Positions 60,856-64,000 of a stretch of DNA of 64,000 nucleotides are shown piece after piece. The stretch's first letter is position 1. Each line of letters begins with the position of its first letter. The stretch spans positions 186,001-250,000 of the forward strand of contig NZ_BSOW01000003.1 of the NCBI RefSeq assembly GCF_030160715.1, written 5' to 3'. The position numbers and the translations under genes are program-made. The notes beneath the pieces were generated by a model. The model made no database searches. It saw only the letters and a list, made by a program, of their open reading frames with translations, and was not told the origin of the DNA. The stretch comes from Bradyrhizobium iriomotense (GTDB lineage: Bacteria > Pseudomonadota > Alphaproteobacteria > Rhizobiales > Xanthobacteraceae).

Positions 60856-62289
60856 ATGCTGGGCGCGATGATCCTGTTGCACCGCTGGCTCGGGGTTGCG
60901 TTCTGCCTCCTGTTTGCGATGTGGTTCGCAAGCGGGATCGTGATGCACTTCGTTCCGTTTCCCTCGCTGAACGAGGCTGAACGTTTCGAGGGGCTCGCGC
61001 CATTGGCACCATCAGGCGAGACGATCGGGCCCTCGGCCGCCGTCGCGGCGAGCGGACTGTCCGATGCCGCGCGCGTGCGGCTGATCCGGCGGAGCGACGG
61101 CCCCGTCTATGTCGTCGTGGGGCCTTCGCGGTCGCGTGCGATCCGCGCGACGGACGGCACCGACGCCGCCGTGACGTCACCCGACGTTGCACTTGCGATC
61201 GCGACCGATCATGCGCGACGGCGCGGGCTTGATATTGCCCGCGCGTCAGTCGTTACGCTTGCCGAGTACGATCAATGGAGCGTGCCCAACGGCTTCGACC
61301 GGCATCGGCCGCTGTTCCGCGTGGCACTCGCCGACACTGATGGGACGGAGCTTTACGTATCGTCGGTCACGGGCGAGATCGTACTGGATACGACGCGGCG
61401 CGAGCGTGGGTGGAATCTCGTCGGCAGCGTCGTGCACTGGATCTATCCGACTGTGCTGAGGCGCAACTGGTCGCTGTGGGACGGGGTGGTCTGGAGCCTC
61501 TCGCTGCTCGCATTGATCGCAGCCGTGCTTGGCGCGGTGCTGGGCATTGCGCGGATCAGGATTCGGGACGGGCGAATGCGCTCACCCTATCGCGGCTGGC
61601 ATGCCCTGCATCACGTCGTCGGATTGCTGGCGACAACTTTTGTGATCACATGGATCTTCAGCGGCTGGCTCTCCATGGACAACGGGCGCTTGTTCTCGCG
61701 CGGGCAGTTGACACAGGACGAGGCCAATGTGGCCGCCGCCGCACCGGACTGGGGAACGCTTGCAGCGGTGAATTGGCTGCCGATATCGCCGACCGCGCGG
61801 GAGGTGGAATGGCTCGCCTTCAACGGGACCTTCTATCGACGCGATCGTGTCGGTCTCGACCGGCAGATCCTGGCCAGGGCCGGGGATGCGGAATCGAACG
61901 AGCAGCGGGCATTTCTGACCGCGCGTGAAATCGAGGGAGTGACAGAGCACATGGGACGCGGCTGTGACTCTCCATTGCCGGTCGGGGCGAATGATGACTA
62001 TCCGGTATCGCCCGTGCTGCCGGGTGCTCCCGTCTATCGGGCCAGATGCGGCGACCTCTGGTTCGACATCGACGGTTCGAATGGCGCTGTGCTGCAAAGA
62101 CTGGATCGGTCACGAAGAGCCTATCGCTGGCTCTACAGTGCGCTCCACACGCTCGATTTTCCGATCCTGCTGGCAAATCCGGGCATCCGCAGCGCGTTGA
62201 CCGTTAGCCTCTGCGGCCTCGGATTATTGTTCTCGCTCACCGGCATCGTCATCGGCTGGCGCCGCTTGCGTCATTCGTTCAACGGTTGA
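60856..62289 (+). CDS. PepSY-domain inner-membrane protein
   Basis: A 477-residue PepSY-associated transmembrane protein. An N-terminal helix (VAFCLLFAMWFASGIVMHF) is followed by periplasmic PepSY-like regions, a central helix around residue 210, another near 255, and C-terminal helices (SLCGLGLLFSLTGIVIGW). Such proteins often follow siderophore receptors and may reduce or release the imported metal complex. It starts 12 bases after the receptor stop, so shares riboswitch 3. The reaction is unknown. Confidence 0.83.
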   Translation: MLGAMILLHRWLGVAFCLLFAMWFASGIVMHFVPFPSLNEAERFEGLAPLAPSGETIGPSAAVAASGLSDAARVRLIRRSDGPVYVVVGPSRSRAIRATDGTDAAVTSPDVALAIATDHARRRGLDIARASVVTLAEYDQWSVPNGFDRHRPLFRVALADTDGTELYVSSVTGEIVLDTTRRERGWNLVGSVVHWIYPTVLRRNWSLWDGVVWSLSLLALIAAVLGAVLGIARIRIRDGRMRSPYRGWHALHHVVGLLATTFVITWIFSGWLSMDNGRLFSRGQLTQDEANVAAAAPDWGTLAAVNWLPISPTAREVEWLAFNGTFYRRDRVGLDRQILARAGDAESNEQRAFLTAREIEGVTEHMGRGCDSPLPVGANDDYPVSPVLPGAPVYRARCGDLWFDIDGSNGAVLQRLDRSRRAYRWLYSALHTLDFPILLANPGIRSALTVSLCGLGLLFSLTGIVIGWRRLRHSFNG

Positions 62290-62421
62290 CGCGAGGTCTG
62301 CTTCCCGCGGCCATTGGCAGCCGGCCCTAGCGTTTGCAACTTGAAGATGATAAGTTCCTTCGCGCACTGTCGTTCGCAATGATTGGTCGGTCCGTGGATC
62401 GGCTGGCTGGGGAGGACGTCG

Positions 62422-64000
62422 ATGGGGCCGCTGTCAATTGAGCAGGTGCTGGCGGCTGAGGCTGCCGCGATCAACCCGGCGACGCCGGCGCAGCAAACCC
62501 GGGATTTGAATGCCGGGGCGACCGAGCAGGCTACGCAACGGCGACTGCACAAAAAGGACGCCGACACGCGTCACGAGGGCGAGGAGACGGCTCAAGATGT
62601 CGAGAGCCGAAAGGCCTTCTATCGAGGCCTCAACAAGCTCGATCGCACAGCCTTGTCGCTTTCGGGAGGCGGTATCCGCAGCGCGACCTTCTGCCTTGGC
62701 GTGATTCAGGCCCTGGCCGCTTACGACGTCCGTACCGGCGTCGCGCCGCAGCAGGGCGAAGAGCCGCCTACACCGACGCCGGAGAACTCGCTGCTTGGCC
62801 GTTTCCATTTCCTCTCGACAGTCTCTGGCGGCGGCTATATCGGCTCGTGGCTTTCAGCCTGGCGGCACCGCGATGATTATCCGACAGTCTGGCGAAATCT
62901 GACCGGCCGCCCGGATGGCCCGGATGTCGAACCGCCGCAACTGTCCTGGTTGCGCGCCTACAGCAACTACCTGACCCCCAAGGTCGGTCTCGGATCGGCG
63001 GACACCTGGACCGGTGTCGCCATCTACATCCGCAATCTGGTTCTCAACTGGCTGGTGATCATTCCGCTGGTCTGTCTCGTGCTCCTCGGCCTGAAACTGA
63101 TCGCCGCGACCTTCGTCGGCATTGGCCGCTCCGAGAACGCATGGGTGCCGATCGTGATGGGTCTCGTCGGCGCGGCCTGTCTGATCAGGGCGCAGGCCTT
63201 CACCACCTCGCATCGGCCCACCCGCAGAGAGGCGCCGGGAACGGTGCCTTCGCCGCACAACGTCACGCAAGGCGTTTACCTCAGGAACGATCTGATCTGG
63301 AGCCTGCTGTCTTCGATGCTGGTCGCCATTGCACTCGTGTCACACCCGGGAGTCAAATGGCTCGAAACCACCGGCCTCGAAACCACCGGCAATGCAAAGA
63401 TCATCATCCTTCTGGCTTTGGGCAGCGCGGCGGTCTTTGCGCTGGGCTGGCTGGCAGGTCGTCCAATCCGCGGATCGCGGCGCGATTTTCTGTTCTGGAC
63501 GCTATCCGGTGCTGTGTATGGCCTGCTGGTCGGGTTCGGCGCCATTCTGTTCACATTGCTCGATCCCTATTCGGGCGATGACAAGGACCCGAACAAATTC
63601 AGGTTGCTGCTCCCAATGATCTTCTGCGTGCCTTGGGTCCTGACAGCACAACTCTCGGCAGAGATGACGTTTGTCGGACTGGTGAGTTACGAAAAAGAGT
63701 CCGATAGCGATCGCGAATGGCTGGGACGCAGCGCTGGCTGGATGACCGCGGCCGCGGTCGGTTGGGGCGTGACCGCGGCGCTCTCCATCGCATGCGGCTA
63801 CTACATGCTGAAATACTTCCCCGCGCTCGGCAAGTATCTCACGTCCATCGGTGGCGCGACGGGCATCGCGACCGCGCTGATCGGCAGAAGCAGCAAGACA
63901 TCAGCCGTATCGGATGATGGCGACAAGAGTCTGACCGACCAGATCATGGACTGGGCGCTGGCGCTGGCCGCTCCGGCCTTTGTGGCGATCCTGATCATTC
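62422..64000 (+). CDS. Patatin-like membrane phospholipase, N-terminal part (runs off window)
   Basis: An open frame of 526 codons reaching the right edge without a stop. GGGGAGGAC precedes ATG 62422. The patatin fold starts at LSLSGGGIRSATFCLGVIQAL (oxyanion-hole glycines, about residues 87-107), and the nucleophile region is STVSGGGYIGSWLSAW, with Ser in the VSGGG elbow. After this come several hydrophobic segments (for example LVIIPLVCLVLLGLKLI and AVFALGWLAG), so the enzyme is membrane-bound with its catalytic Asp expected beyond the window. It would hydrolyse phospholipids or other acyl esters. Confidence 0.85.
   Translation, partial: MGPLSIEQVLAAEAAAINPATPAQQTRDLNAGATEQATQRRLHKKDADTRHEGEETAQDVESRKAFYRGLNKLDRTALSLSGGGIRSATFCLGVIQALAAYDVRTGVAPQQGEEPPTPTPENSLLGRFHFLSTVSGGGYIGSWLSAWRHRDDYPTVWRNLTGRPDGPDVEPPQLSWLRAYSNYLTPKVGLGSADTWTGVAIYIRNLVLNWLVIIPLVCLVLLGLKLIAATFVGIGRSENAWVPIVMGLVGAACLIRAQAFTTSHRPTRREAPGTVPSPHNVTQGVYLRNDLIWSLLSSMLVAIALVSHPGVKWLETTGLETTGNAKIIILLALGSAAVFALGWLAGRPIRGSRRDFLFWTLSGAVYGLLVGFGAILFTLLDPYSGDDKDPNKFRLLLPMIFCVPWVLTAQLSAEMTFVGLVSYEKESDSDREWLGRSAGWMTAAAVGWGVTAALSIACGYYMLKYFPALGKYLTSIGGATGIATALIGRSSKTSAVSDDGDKSLTDQIMDWALALAAPAFVAILII

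Noticed and set aside
1..64000. CRISPR array, tRNA, rRNA, insertion sequence or prophage
   Set aside because: No regularly spaced direct repeats, no cloverleaf-type sequence recognised, and no transposase, integrase or phage structural proteins among the supported genes.

Overview
The window looks like chromosomal DNA of a Bradyrhizobium-type alphaproteobacterium (high G+C, dense operons, dipeptide and sugar ABC transporters, the aerobic Pseudomonas denitrificans-type B12 pathway, and short intergenic palindromes of a kind common in that group). The assignment comes from protein and context resemblance, not from an rRNA or database match. I saw no tRNA, rRNA, CRISPR array, insertion sequence or integrase.

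Layout. 1-2908: tail of an SDR dehydrogenase, a D-ribulokinase-like FGGY kinase and a PfkB-type kinase (polyol/sugar catabolism). 2934-5872: a minus-strand, G+C-poorer two-gene cassette encoding a TIR-APAZ protein and a short (MID-PIWI) Argonaute, i.e. a SPARTA-type anti-plasmid/anti-phage NADase system. This is the main defence find. 6019-13971: a LysR regulator divergent from an amidase and a complete dipeptide-type ABC transporter. 14149-18386: single genes (pyridoxamine-oxidase-fold protein, glutathione S-transferase, small secreted protein, aspartate dehydrogenase, sorbosone-dehydrogenase-like protein). 18564-22351: an orphan substrate-binding protein translationally coupled to a hybrid sensor kinase.

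22352-23086 is a 735-base non-coding stretch with palindromic repeats. 23087-35096 is a carbohydrate island: a ribose-type ABC transporter, a GH3 glycosidase with an SDR on the opposite strand, a second (CUT1-type) sugar ABC transporter, a Gfo/Idh/MocA oxidoreductase, a ThuA-like protein and a LacI regulator. The two transporter promoter regions share a TGAGG/CCTCA-type motif.

35106-58096 carries nearly the whole aerobic cobalamin pathway. bluB-cobS-cobU (minus) face cbiB-cobD (plus); cobQ and cobO are on the minus strand. A B12 riboswitch then leads the long plus-strand operon DUF1636-cobW-cobN-cobG-cobH-cobI-cobJ, then cobL-cobE-cobM-cobB-cobA. cobK is inverted inside this run and shares a CATG start with cobL. 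A second B12 riboswitch precedes a solitary CbiM-like cobalt permease, cobF and cobT. A histidine-phosphatase gene follows on the minus strand. The CobS/CobT subunits of the cobaltochelatase and the corrin reductase were not found here.

58185-62289: a third B12 riboswitch precedes a siderophore-type TonB receptor and a PepSY membrane protein, suggesting B12-repressed uptake of a cobalt- or corrinoid-related ligand. The window ends inside a patatin-like membrane phospholipase gene (62422-64000) with no stop before the edge.

Together the cob genes would make adenosylcobalamin from uroporphyrinogen III, with cobalt uptake (CbiM, possibly the TonB receptor) and handling (CobW, DUF1636) under B12 feedback.
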